From Aphrophora alni (Eukaryota > Arthropoda > Insecta > Hemiptera > Aphrophoridae), in the NCBI GenBank assembly GCA_963513935.1, contig OY740768.1:43890368-43954367 (forward strand): DNA of 64,000 nucleotides, written 5' to 3'. The position numbers and the translations under genes were made by a program. Shown piece by piece: positions 52,741 to 63,757 of the stretch (position 1 is the first letter of the stretch; each line of letters starts with the position of its first letter). The notes beneath the pieces were generated by a model, which saw nothing but the letters and a program-made list of their open reading frames with translations, ran no database searches and was not told where the DNA came from.

Positions 52741-53560
52741 TAATTGTCATATAATCTACAATAATTAAATATTTTTAACACATTATACATAGTATAAAAA
52801 TGACAAAATCGATATTTTAAAATTCTATTATTTACTTCTCGTGAAATATATATTATAAAATTTATATTTAGAAATATAAAAATATTTATTGGGTTATCGC
52901 ATAGCACAAAAAAACTAAAACTTAAATTAAAAAAAAAAATTATTTGCAAGTATGAACATAAATGTCACTAACAATAATTATTGCTAAAGTGGAATTCGAT
53001 GCCTACTTAATTCTTATAACAAAGTAGATAACTCGGCATAGTAAAAACTAAGAAATGTTTGTGTATTATGATAAAATTAATGTCGTTGAACAAAGAATCA
53101 CCACTAACTTTCTTGAAAATAATATCCACTGGAAAATGTAACTTCATCACAATTTTTTTTTAATGAATTTTTTTACATAATTACAATAATAAAACACCTA
53201 AAATACGTGACTAAATATTAAAATTTCGAGGGTAAAATTTACCAGCTCAGAATTAAGAATTTTATAAGTAAACAAATTAGTATCTTTTTACTGATTTACG
53301 AACAAAAAATTAATTCAAATATTTTAAATATGTAATAAATTTCAGTGTAACATAAACATCGTAACTCTGCCATATTTTATAAACCGATATAATCACTAAC
53401 TTTATAAAATTAAAAAAAAAAAAAAAAATTAATTAAGGATTGAAAAATATATACATTCAAGAATTTAAGTGTATATCAAATTATTTCTGCGGAGTAAGCA
53501 TATTTATACAATAAATAAATGTCTATTATCTTACTTAGGAAGCGATATAGTTCCCGTGTC
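52738..53560. other. AT-rich non-coding DNA
   Basis: No gene recognised; A-run at 53411-53427. Confidence 0.5.
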
Positions 53561-53630
53561 ATGGAGACAAGTCATCATAGCGCTGCACTGTCACTACGCG
53601 CTAGAACTAAACTGATCAGGAGCGCAGGAA
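53561..53630 (+). other. Possible short first coding exon
   Basis: An ATGG start (TGTCATGGAG) opens a 23-codon frame in a GC-richer patch (about 53540-53770) that ends exactly at GTAAGT (53631), a consensus splice donor. No downstream exon or family was recognised. Confidence 0.2.
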
Positions 53631-53770
53631 GTAAGTAAAGACAGCCAGAATAAAGTCCCAACTGCGCAAGCGTTAGTCTAGTACATTGTCACACCCTATT
53701 AGCACAATATGTTAATCCCTTGCCTTTGACAATCTAATGAGTCCGATGGGGAGGTAAAGCGCATCTTGCA

Positions 53771-54132
53771 TCGGTGAACTAAAGGTTACAAGTGGAAAAT
53801 ATATTTAGTAATTTATTTACTTCATTATACTTTCTATTCTGTATTTCGTTTTTAACCTTCTCATTTAGGACAACATTATGTTTTTAGGAGGTGTGAATAA
53901 TATTACTTTTTGTTTCTAATACATTTGGAAACCTTTATTTTCGGAGGTGAGGGGAATCTTTATGTTTTAAAGAACAAATTCAGTAAAGAAACAGGATATC
54001 CGGATAAGGACATCTTGGAAGAATAAATCACTTATTCTGAACAGCTGTAGACCTACTAATTTTCTTGTGGTTTTCGCTGTTATTTACCTCGTGATCGAAA
54101 TTTGGGTGCACAAAGATATTTTGAGTATGGGC
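53771..54132. other. Non-coding DNA
   Basis: No gene or element recognised. Confidence 0.5.
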
Positions 54133-54335
54133 TGGCAATCTGATGGGGATCCTAGCTAGAACTACAACTTTTCTAATGTAGTCTTGGCTTTGATCCCTCT
54201 CTTTTATCTTTCCAATCAGGTCGTTTTTGTTCTTTTCTAACTCTACCGCTATTAGAATATTCGAGGGTTAGGAGTTTTTATTTGGTTTTTCTTTAATTTT
54301 GTTTTAATACGACGATGATCCGAGAGGTTTTTGTC
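54133..54335 (-). repeat. Dispersed repeat family A, copy 5
   Basis: The reverse complement shows AACCTCTCGGATCATCGTCG, CTAATAGCGGTAGAGTTAG, AAAAGAACAAAAACG, GAGAGGGATCAAAGCCAAGAC and CTAGCTAGGATCCCCATCAG blocks in the family order. Confidence 0.75.
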
Positions 54336-54759
54336 TTTAACAGTAAGAATATATACATCAACCTGTATTACGTTAGATGTTTAACGTGCTATCTAAAGTC
54401 CGATTTTGATGTTACTGTGTTTGTTACCTCGAAAATAAGAAAGAAAATAATATCCACAGATAATAAGAAACATCTTTTTACCTTTTCGTTGAGTATAAAA
54501 CATATGAATGGGGGTGGAGCGGGCGGTTGGGGCGAGCGGAAGGAAAGAGTGTAAATAATGTTCTTATTTTTCGTCCCACTGGGTATTCTAGTGTTTGGGT
54601 GACCCTGAAATGAAATATAATAACTTTTAACCGGTGTAGTTTTACAATCATACGAACTGCACATCTATTTTATTACCATTTATATACATTAAAAATAAGA
54701 AACTATTTTTAACATCACCATTACTTGAACCCAAATATTTTCATTAGCACTCAGGATAG

Positions 54760-54982
54760 TACATTGAACGGTTTAAGTTTTACTTCCTCACAAGCCGTTT
54801 TCCATAGGACTAATAAATAATTTGTGAAGTAGAGATAATATGTTGATAATATAATAACCTAACGGTGTTGGTTGTTGTTTCTGATATATTTACCTTAACA
54901 GACCAACATGAATGCTAGCGCCAAGTTAGTTAATTAATCTACCACCAGGGTGTGCAGTGTCATAGTAAAGACTAGCACCCCC
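54760..54982 (+). repeat. Tandem duplicate of ~220 bp, copy 1
   Basis: Its right part (AACAGACC.ACATGAAT, then CCAAGTTAGTTAATTAATCT, then ACCA and GGTGTGC) matches 55970-56035. The Harbinger-type element at 54986-55828 lies between the copies. Confidence 0.65.
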
Positions 54983-54985
54983 TTA
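54983..54985. repeat. TTA target site duplication, left
   Basis: TTA, repeated at 55829-55831. Confidence 0.65.
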
Positions 54986-55828
54986 GGTTCGGTGCACATG
55001 AGCTGCAAAGTAATCAGGACGCCGAGATTGTTTTCAATCGGATAGGCAGAAATACGTTGGGAGTAATGAGGCAATGCACAAGGGACGTCGATAGCTAGCG
55101 GATACCCTCGGCCTATGTCGATAGGTATCAGGCTGCCGCTTGTCCCAACCCCACCCCCGACCTATCTGTGTCTTTTCGATCCCCAGTGTTTCACTAGTAC
55201 AAAGTTGGTAGTACGATTGTGCACATGTGATGCTGCTTCCGTTATATCTGCTTCTTTTAATTAGGTAAGTTTTGAATAATATAATTATTTATTTCAATTT
55301 TAATTATTTATTTCACTTTAAATATTATTGGATGACCAATTGATATTAATCTTTGAAATTAATATTAATTAGTTTGATCATTTGAGATATTAATGTTTAA
55401 AATGTTATTATTCATTTTATTATTATTTTTTTTGTTATTACATCGATCAGCCATGGAGGGTGTTCGAAATGGACGAGGAAGCACCTTTTAAATATCTCGC
55501 AATGGTAAATGGATGAACCTAATATCTTCTTCTTTTACGTTTACTTTCAGAAATGTATTTGTACACAAAGTACTTTATGTACATTCGTTATCATAAAGAT
55601 TTTGGATAGAGATTTTGGAGTAAATTTATTTCCAGCTCGTAGGAGAAACAACACTTCAATGAAGACAGTCCCCAACGTGGAAAATTTTCCAGGTATCAAA
55701 GAGATAAGATTGAAATGACGCGGCGTCCTATCTCCTATCATGTGCAACTGAAACTCCGATAGGTATTAAAGAGATAAGATTGAAAACTATCGCGACGTCC
55801 CGATTTTGCAGCTCATGTGCACCGGGCC
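54986..55828. mobile_element. Non-autonomous PIF/Harbinger-type transposon
   Basis: 843 bp with terminal inverted repeats of about 50 bp. The left end reads GGTTCGGTGCACATGAGCTG; the reverse complement of the right end reads GGCCCGGTGCACATGAGCTG. Both continue through GCAAA, a GGACG block and TAGTTTTCAATC-like sequence. It is flanked by TTA on both sides, the 3-bp TWA duplication typical of PIF/Harbinger elements. No transposase frame; the interior is partly GC-rich (55080-55200) and partly AT-rich. Confidence 0.8.
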
Positions 55829-55831
55829 TTA
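55829..55831. repeat. TTA target site duplication, right
   Basis: TTA, matching 54983-54985. Confidence 0.65.
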
Positions 55832-55839
55832 TACACAGA

Positions 55840-56045
55840 CTTGTATTACGTTATATATAACCTTTATTAACCTCAAATATTCTCCAGTAGATTCGTTATC
55901 ACCTAGCATCCAATAATGTTGCTATTTGGTTTACATTCTACACCACATGTTAACAGATATTTGTTTTAACAGAGCCTACGTGAATATTTGTTCCAAGCTT
56001 AGTTAATTAATCTACCACTAGAGTGTGCTATGTAAGCCTGGCTCA
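55840..56045 (+). repeat. Tandem duplicate of ~220 bp, copy 2
   Basis: Matches 54760-54982. The best block is TTAGTTAATTAATCTACCA with flanking CCAAG and GTGTGC. Moderately diverged, so older than the Harbinger-type insertion or simply fast-evolving. Confidence 0.65.
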
Positions 56046-57157
56046 GGAATGTATAAACACTGACTTCATTATACATTTACATGACCCTTATACAGAGGTA
56101 TATTGCTTTGCTGTGCATTCGGTATCAGGGGAACGTTTACTTCCGGCGTTACAAGGATTACGTTTTAAAAGGTTATAAAATTAATTTTTTATCTTTCATT
56201 ACTTTAACCGTATCATTAGAGAACTTTTAGAATTCTTGTTTATAGGCGTTTTAGTTGAATTATACGTCTATCCTAAAAATCTTCTTTTCTTTTTGTATTC
56301 TTTAAAAAATGTAGGACGAGTTATGACTTTATACATATTGAATACTTTATCTCATATATACATATATAAAAAAAATAAAAATATATTAGTTTATAAATTA
56401 TCGGACGTCGAGATATATTTAACATTAGTAACCTAGTTATAATTTTCAAAACGAGTTTTCGCCACAGCACGATTTTATTACTTTTATTACTATTAATAAT
56501 AAAGTACTTTTTAACAAAATTAAAAAAAATTGTACATATAAAAAACATTTTAAAAACAATTATAACTTTGAGAGTGTAAAAATATATCCTTAGCTGTTCC
56601 TTTAAAAGAAAAAAATTACAACAATAATAAATAAATAAAATAAAAAATAATACCAATAAATAAATATATATGTTTTAATTAATTAATCTTGAAAAAGGAC
56701 CGACAACAGCTTTCAATTAACTCAATAACTCTTATGCATTATATAATTGAGGAGATACAGGTACATCTATTGATTCAATAACTAATTATTTATTAATAAC
56801 AAATGTATAATAAACATTGTTTATTTTAACAACAGTGAGTATAGTATCAAATAAAACGCCTAGAATTCCTCCAAGTCACAGTACAAAAGCATTGATATTC
56901 CAATTTAGTTTATTATAGACACTTCTTTATGACCTACCGACCGTTTCTGTTTTGATACGATTACGTCTTGAGAATGTGTCATACCCACATCGTTTAAATT
57001 GAAAACTTATGAAATACTTGAACTCATCACGATAAACCCTTAAAAGTTCCAAATATGGTAAAAATATGAGGAATGTTGACAGAATTTTTTATTAAAGGAT
57101 AAGGCAGTTTATGTAACATATATGTATTATCTGAAATTCCATATAGTAAGATGTAAT
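56046..57157. other. AT-rich non-coding DNA
   Basis: No gene recognised. Confidence 0.5.
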
Positions 57158-57211
57158 TAATAATAAAACTATATTATTATCATTCCATCGGTGATTTCCT
57201 TTGTTGTTCGT

Positions 57212-57255
57212 TTTTCAGACGCGTTTCGGGATCGTGATCCCATCTTCAGTATTAC
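57212..57255 (-). ncRNA. Hammerhead-like motif, weakened stem I
   Basis: Minus strand: core CUGAAGA (57249-57243); stem II GGGAUC/GAUCCC with a two-base AC loop in 57242-57228; GAAA (57227-57224); short stem III; GUC (57220-57218). Only about two pairs of stem I can form (AUA against UGA), so activity is doubtful. The right-arm counterpart (57858-57884, plus strand) keeps stem II and GAAA but has lost CUGANGA. Confidence 0.5.
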
Positions 57256-57857
57256 CCATGGTACCGCGACCCCATCTTCAGAGTTACCCATGGTATCGCG
57301 GTCCCATCTACGGTATTACCCATGGGATCGCGATCCCATCTTCAGAGTTACCCATGGGATCGCGGCGCATCTTCAGTATTACCCATGGGATCGCGACCCC
57401 ATCTTCAGCATTATCCATGGGATCGCGAGCCCATCTTCAGTATTAACCATGGGATCGCGACTCCATCTTCATATTACCCATGTGATCACGAACCCACCTT
57501 CAGTTATACCCATGGGATCGCGACTCCATCTTCAGTATTACCCATGGGATCGCGACCTATCTTCATATTACCCATGTGATCACAAACCCACCTTCAGTAT
57601 TACCCATGGGATAGCGATACCATCTTCAGTATCACCCATGGGGTCACGACTCCATCTTCAGTATTACCCATGGGATCGCGACCCATCTTCATATTACCCA
57701 TGTGATCACAAACCCACCTTCAGTATTACTCATGGGGTCGCGACCCATTTTCAGTATTACCCATGGGGTCGCGACCCCATCTTCAGTATTACCATGGGGT
57801 CGCGACCCTTCTTCAGTATTACCCATGTGATCGCGACCCATCTTCAGTATTATCCAT
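57243..57857. repeat. ~30-bp minisatellite containing half a hammerhead
   Basis: About 20 units of ATCTTCAGTATTACCCATGG followed by GATCGCGACCCC. Read on the minus strand every unit carries CUGAAGA followed by a GGG.UCGCGAUCCC hairpin, that is the core strand and stem II of the adjoining motif, while the GAAA strand is replaced. The 242-codon frame here is a by-product. Confidence 0.9.
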
Positions 57858-57945
57858 GGGATCACGATCCCGAAATGCGTCTGAAAAACCAACAAGAAAG
57901 AAAGTCACTGACGGAATAAAATAGTAATATGGTTTTATTACTAAT

Positions 57946-59475
57946 TTAGAGATTTTAAACGTGACTTGGATACCAATAAAATATGTAAAAATATAACAAA
58001 TAAATAAATACATATAAAATATAAAAAATAAATAAATAAATTTAAAAAAAAGTTTAGTAGGATGTATTTAACACACAAAAAAAAATTTAAATTTGTTAAA
58101 ATTATGAGTATAGAAAAATATCGTTGTAGAAATAAAGGAACCGTATATAATCGTAGCAATAACGTGTCTGATTCAAACGTTCATTTCTTACATTTAGTGT
58201 AAGGAAATCATTAATATGAAGAAACCTGATTGTTATTATGTGTCCCATGATATAAAGCAGTACATTACAATAAGCAAGACAGTGTCAATAACAGTATCTA
58301 TTTACAGTTGGCAAAAGACTTGTGATTTTTATGGAACTTTCTGCCCAATAGACGTATTAAAATTTATTTAGCAAATGGTAGAATAGAATAAGGTATTATT
58401 TGTGGAGGGGGGGAGGACTTACTATGCTAATATTTATCTGGTCGTAAATCAGCAAAAATAAGTCAAAGAACAAAATTGAAAAGGAATGCTGTTGATTCTT
58501 CTTAGCAAATAGATTACTTTAAAATTATTAAAGAAATTACGTTTGTGATATTTATGTGTATATTAAGTAATGCTGAATTTTGTAGAAGGAAATAGATAAT
58601 TTCATTAAAATTAATGATAAATCTCTTGTTGAAATTTTGCATTGAATACCACAGGAAAGTGACGCTATATATTTCTACAAGCGGAGGCTAAAACAATTTG
58701 AAAATCTGAGATAAAATTTGTGTAGAAATTTATTTATTATTTGTAAATCGTGCTAATTAGTTCAAAAGAAATCAAAACATCAAAAAGTTACAGAATTTAT
58801 TTACGCTGATCTGTACTAAAGTTATGCAAAAGTATAGAGTAAAGTATTAGTGGTAAATTATTCAAGGCAACGGATGGATGACGGGGTGGTAGCGGGGTTA
58901 TGGTGAATTCACCTGTTGCTTGGAAGATTGAGTTGTAAATCTGCATGTAACTATCCCAATAATAATTGTACCACAAAATTAGGATTAGCTTTGTATGTTT
59001 AATTTACATCCGGTTAATTAGATATTTTTAATTCTTTTTAATGTACATTTAAAAAATGCTGACTGGTTAATATTGCTATATTTTTAAGCTATGAGATAAT
59101 TTTGTGTTTAAGTGCGTTATTAAAAAAGACATTTGTAGTTGCAAAGATATCACTGTTCCTTTACAACTGAACGAGATTCACATCCATAATTCATTGATCC
59201 AAAAAGGAAAAACAAGTTCCTTGGGATGAACTGAAGATTTGAAATTGACCCTCTACCAAGTAAGTAAAAGAATGTATATTTTTCTAATACTTTTTACATT
59301 GTGAGCTAACTTTAATGACAAATAACACAAATTTACATATAATACTATTTTCAAGATATTACCTAGATATTTAGCTTCAAATTGTGCAAACAATATAACT
59401 AGGCATTATAGATAGAAAATCTCTAGTTTATTGAGCATTTATTTAAATGCGAAAGTACAATTTAAATCATAGTAA
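57946..59475. other. AT-rich non-coding DNA
   Basis: No gene recognised; a short G-run at about 58406-58414. Confidence 0.5.
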
Positions 59476-60345
59476 TGTCAGAACTGCTATTCCGAACAGA
59501 TCTTTAGAGAGGCATTGGATGGTGAGGAGGAGGATGGAATACCAATACAAGGTCAGAGACTTAACAATATAAGGTATGCGGATGACACCATAGTGTTTGC
59601 TGATAGTGAAGAAGGCCTACAGCGTCTAGTGAGCAAAATAGCAGCAGTTAGTACCAAATATGGCCTTGATATCAACAGTCAAAAGACAAAATTCATGATG
59701 ATCTCCAAACACCGAAACGACAATGCCCGAATATTTATCAATGATCAGCAGTTGGAACGAGTGGAGCACACAATGTACCTGGGAACAATAATAAATGGAG
59801 AGTGGGACATGACACAAGAGATTAAGTCACGCATATCCAGAGCAACAGCTGCCTTCAATAAAATGAACAAAGTTTTCAAGAGCCATGATGTTACCATTGA
59901 AACAAAAATGAGACTTTTGAGGTGTTACGTATTTTCTATTTTTCTGTATGGAGCAGAGTCATGGACAGTAAACAAGAGCATGATTAAAAGGATTGAAGCT
60001 TTTGAACTATGGTTGTACCGGAGAATGCTCAAAATATCATGGACAGAGCATGTAACAAATGAAGAAGTTCTAAGACGGATGAAGAAATCCAGAGAGATTT
60101 TGGACACCATTAAGATCCGTAAGCTACAATACTTAGGACACATCATGAGAAATGAGTCCAGATACTCTCTGCTGCAGCTCATCATGCAGGGAAAAATAGA
60201 TGGAAGGAGAGGACCAGGAAGACGAAGAATATCCTGGTTGCATAACCTTAGGGAATGGACCGGAAAAACATCTGTTGAACTTTTCCGAATTGCTGTCAAC
60301 AGAGTCAAACTTACCCTGCTGGTCGCCAACGTCCGAAACGGATAG
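59476..60345 (+). pseudogene. Reverse transcriptase C-terminal fragment of a non-LTR retrotransposon
   Basis: A continuous frame of 289 codons from just after a TAA (59473) to TAG (60343). Recognisable element sequence starts with YSEQIFREAL (from about 59488), then NNIRYADDTIVFAD with the catalytic YADD at 59575-59586, INSQKTKFM, YLGTIINGEW, FLYGAESWT, the LGHIMRN region and GRRGPGRRRISWL with WTGKTS near the end. Palm motifs before YADD, the endonuclease and the first ORF are absent: a 5'-truncated, dead insertion. The frame is unbroken, so it is fairly young. Similar proteins are usually annotated as endonuclease-reverse transcriptase. The clade (RTE/CR1-like) is not determined here. Confidence 0.9.
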
Positions 60346-60498
60346 CGCACTATAAGAAGAATGTCAGAACCTTGTAGTTTTGATTTATATCTATGGTTTG
60401 TAAGCAATTATAACCGGCCAGCTTAAAAGGATCCACCACTTGCTAAGTAATACTTTATGAATGCGATAAAGAAATAAAAAGGAGGAAAAAAAACTTTA
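59476..60498 (+). mobile_element. 5'-truncated non-LTR retrotransposon insertion
   Basis: Includes the reverse transcriptase fragment and about 150 bp of 3' untranslated sequence ending in GAAATAAAAAGGAGG and an A-run (60485-60493). The 5' junction is near 59476-59490. A target duplication could not be fixed by eye. Confidence 0.8.
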
Positions 60499-60682
60499 AT
60501 GTTTTTATTCATTATTTTTACAAAAGATGTTGGGAGCGAGAACTATACGCAGCAATGCATGTTTTGTTCAAATAAACATATTGAGAGACACCGGACTAAA
60601 ACAGTACAGTCACTGGCTTCGCATTTGAATAGGCTACTTTTAGATTGCCAAAGTGTGGAGATTTGTTTTGTAAATTATACAT

Positions 60683-60686
<4 letters not shown>
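60499..60686. other. Non-coding DNA
   Basis: Flank of the retrotransposon; no gene recognised. Confidence 0.5.

Positions 60687-60725
<39 letters not shown>
60687..60725. repeat. (TA)n microsatellite
   Basis: About 19 TA units. Confidence 0.95.
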
Positions 60726-60727
<2 letters not shown>

Positions 60728-61366
60728 AATTTGTTCCAATGTTGAGGATTTCTATACATAAGTGTTCCATTGCTGATGCGTTTGGCCTTTTCTGATGATC
60801 ATCAGAATAGGACATCTTTATTTTATATTTCAGTGTATATGTATTGCATACTACTTTGAGTCTTAATTATTTTTATAATTGACTTCTACTTTCGTGTACT
60901 GTTAAAAAAATTTTACATTTAATAAATCATTGTAGACTAAAGATTTTTGTTTTTAGCAATGATCTTAATAGCAATGAACCCTAATAGAAGTTAGTATTAC
61001 TTCAAAAAAACTATTCGAAATTTAAATATTACAGTACATTAGAAATCCTTTAAAATTGCTAACAGGTCCTATTTTACATCCTAATTCGTCTCAGAATTAA
61101 AATATTAATTTATTTCGTTTCCAGATTTGATGTTTAGAAGTTCATTTAAAAACTAATAATCTTTAGGCTATATACTTTATTTTGGCTTTATTAGTTCAAT
61201 ACTCATACTGAATCTTTAATTATATAATTATTTTATGTATAGAAATTCTTTCTTGCAAATATTTAATGCTTGTACCGGGTGATTCAGAACTTCATGCCAT
61301 CTCTCGGGAAGTGATAAAATAATTGTTATACTAGCGACCGAAATATTTGGTAAAACTCCATTTTTA
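60726..61366. other. AT-rich DNA with small palindrome
   Basis: At 60787-60810 there is a palindrome TTCTGATGATCATCAGAA next to GATGCGTTTGGCC, reminiscent of a decayed hammerhead pair. At 61275 ACCGGGTGATTCAGAA resembles a phrase common in insect dispersed repeats. No gene. Confidence 0.35.
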
Positions 61367-61836
61367 AAATAAAACAGCACACAATATGTTGTAAGTTCTA
61401 CTATTTTTATTGAGTCTTGCCGACCATGGTTTCGTCCGTGACTGCATTCATGAGGCAACTTATCACAGACATCTAAAAATCATAATTTAGAAGAGAAAAT
61501 GAAAAGAACATTTTGACGAATTTTTATTTTAAAAAACTGTTGAGACATAGTCTTCTGAAATGAATATTGAGAGAGATCCCACAATATATTTACCCGGCGA
61601 GTCTTTCCACAATGGTAGTTTTAGAGAGTGTGTGAGAGAGAGATTGTGTATTTTTTTTTTTAAATCTAACAAAAAAATATGCTGAAATATGCAAAAAAAG
61701 CAAATTTTAATTCTTTGGAAGAAAGAATAATGTTTGTTTGGCCTCGTGAATGCCGTCACTAGCAAAACCATGGTCGGCAAGACTCAATAAAAATAGTAGA
61801 ATTTACAAAATATTGTATATTATGTGCTGTTTTATT
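61367..61836. mobile_element. Inverted-repeat element with decayed hammerhead motifs
   Basis: Arms 61367-61456 and 61741-61836 are inverted repeats sharing TATTTTTATTGAGTCTTGCC, GACCATGGTTT and TGCATTCATGAGGC/GCCTCGTGAATGCC, with a 284-bp AT-rich spacer. On the minus strand the left arm reads UUGCC, UCAUGA, a GUCACGGAC hairpin, GAAACCAUGGUC and GGCAA. That is hammerhead order with a perfect UUGCC/GGCAA stem I but a damaged core. The right arm has also lost GAAAC (AAAAC). Confidence 0.6.
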
Positions 61837-63182
61837 ATAAATTTTATATAAATAAGAAAAAAAACACGTAAACCTCAGCTTGGAAACGCTTCTCGTACCA
61901 GCTATCCGCAATTTGGTTTTTTTACTAAGTAGGCCCTAATTCCAACTGTAGTAAACTAGACGACGACTCTAACGACTGAGCTATGCGTTCCTTTGAGAAT
62001 CAACACAGTTTTACATTTTTTCCCATGTTTAAAATAAAATGTATTTTAAAAAATATTAGAGAAGAAAAGATATACAAGAGTGTAACAGTGTTTTTAAAAA
62101 CACAATTTTAACCTTATTTTGTGAATGGCGGTTAAGGGCTCGTGATTATGTGGTAAGCCGGCCCAGACTTAAGTTATGCACAGTTGTATATATTAAACTC
62201 GCAGCTGTTAGAACAGAAATATATTATTTACAGTATGATATGTAAAGTATAGTTAAAGTACAAGTCCATAGTAATTTCTTCGTTAGTTTATTTTATTATT
62301 ATTTTTTTTTTACATGTTTTTAAATCAAGAGGCATATAAAAAATTTAGAAAAACTCATATTTAGAATTTTTAAAAAAACTCTGCGAAGAATAAGGTAAAT
62401 GAATTTCATCAAAGAAATATGTAATATGTAGCCTAATATTTTTGTTAAAACATTTTAGTTAAGATAATTACTTCTTAAATAATAATTATCTGCTGTAATT
62501 AAGTTGTTACGGTTTTACTGGACACGGAAACTAGGGGCATCTATTAAATCGTTCACGAAGAAACATCTTTTTTTAGAGTTACCCACTTTTCAAATATTCA
62601 ACCAAGAAAAGAATTCAGTATCAAATGTAAGCCTACACCATAAGAAGAAAAAAACTTCCTATAAAACACATTATATTAGTAGTTGTTGTAATAGTTATAT
62701 AGTCCACCATTATCAAATAAGTTTACAATTTACGTTCACAAACTGCGTTATTGAGACAAGAGTGATAACGTGAGAATAACAACAGAAACTGGCGGGAATT
62801 ATACCAATTCTTATGGTCCTACCCGTTCACTCAGATATTAATTCTATTCAGTCTGTGCAGGTGAAAACATTAAACATCCATACTAAACTGATTTGTTTTA
62901 TGCAAAAGATCAAAAATGTAAAAGGCCACCAATTTTAAAATATACAAAATGATTTTTTTAAATTTTTACTCTGATAAAACGTTACTTAAAGAACTCGTAT
63001 ACCAATTATAAATTCATACAGTATCTATTTCAGGAAGTCCATTAGTAGAAAATATTTTATATTAACAATCATATGACGTGGCCTACCCGTCTAGCGATTG
63101 GTGCTTTTATACTGTTATCCAGTATTTCATATTAATAACAATATTAAACTAAACTAGCGAGAAATTGTTCAAAAAAATTCGT
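61837..63182. other. AT-rich non-coding DNA
   Basis: No gene recognised. The 89-codon frame at 62504-62773 has a non-ATG start and no family resemblance. Confidence 0.45.
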
Positions 63183-63322
63183 ACACTCTTCTCGTAATAA
63201 GATTTTATATCCAATATGCGTTTCAACGAGTTATAAGTTATCTTTGTAGCTGTACACATGAAAAGGGCGACTTTATCGTTGAAACGCGTAGTGAAAATAA
63301 AATGTTATTACGAGAACAGTGT
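63183..63322. mobile_element. Diverged relative of the 8-kb palindromic hammerhead element
   Basis: Arms 63183-63229 and 63276-63322 are inverted repeats sharing TCTCGTAATAA and GCGTTTCAACGA. The right arm contains TCGTTGAAACGCGT, identical to the 8-kb element, and a GGGCGACUUUAUCGUU hairpin in place of its stem II. The core is mutated (AUGAAAA where CUGAAGA is expected), so cleavage is not predicted. Confidence 0.6.
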
Positions 63323-63554
63323 ATGTTTTTTTTGACAAACTTTATTTCATAGTTTTGCTATTTACATTATATCATTCTATAGAAATTTAACGAGGTGAAA
63401 AAGTTACTGGACACTTTTTATAAAAATTTGGAATTTTTTGAGTTAATTCCATTAAACAAATTTAAACAGCCGCCATTTTAAAACCGATTATTGGGAACAA
63501 GTTGGGTTTTCTCTTTTTTTTCAAACTATGTCTTTAAGTTGATGAATAACCTAC
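63323..63554. other. AT-rich DNA with dispersed-repeat fragment
   Basis: CAGCCGCCATTTTAAAA at about 63468 echoes GGCCGCCATTTTGAAAA at about 8380, pointing to another dispersed repeat family. Only short blocks were matched. Confidence 0.35.
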
Positions 63555-63757
63555 AAAATTTCAACACAGTCGATAAGGCCGTTCTAGAGATATAAATGTT
63601 TCAGTTTAGAAAATAGTAATACAGGGATAGCTGGTAAAAATCGTTTCCAGATATATTTATATTTACGGTTTTTTTAATAGCTATCCCTGTATTATTATTT
63701 TCTAAACTGAAACATTTATATCTCTAGAACGGCCTTATCGACTGTGTTGAAATTTTA
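63555..63757. repeat. Near-perfect ~80-bp hairpin
   Basis: 63555-63632 and 63680-63757 are inverted repeats. I found only one mismatch (GAAAATAGTAAT against GAAAATAATAAT), with a spacer of about 45 bases that itself pairs loosely. No hammerhead core is present. Confidence 0.9.

Larger units (their letters stand above)
57158..57945. mobile_element. Inverted-repeat element with hammerhead-derived interior
   Basis: Left arm 57158-57242 and the reverse complement of right arm 57858-57945 align over about 85 bp with roughly four bases in five matching. The best block is TTTTTCAGACGC(G/A)TTTCGG followed by GATCGTGATCCC. Between the arms is a minisatellite (57243-57857). The inner end of each arm carries the 3' half of a hammerhead motif. 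No protein is encoded. Confidence 0.75.

Noticed and set aside
57191..57919. 242-codon frame of Tyr/Pro/Trp-rich repeats
   Set aside because: By-product of a ~30-bp minisatellite inside an inverted-repeat element.
59925..60407. 160-codon minus-strand frame
   Set aside because: Antisense shadow of the reverse transcriptase frame.
60755..60815. Hammerhead-like palindrome TTCTGATGATCATCAGAA next to GATGCGTTT
   Set aside because: CUGAUGA is present on both strands only because of the palindrome. The GAAA strand is mutated (CAAA) and stem II does not pair.
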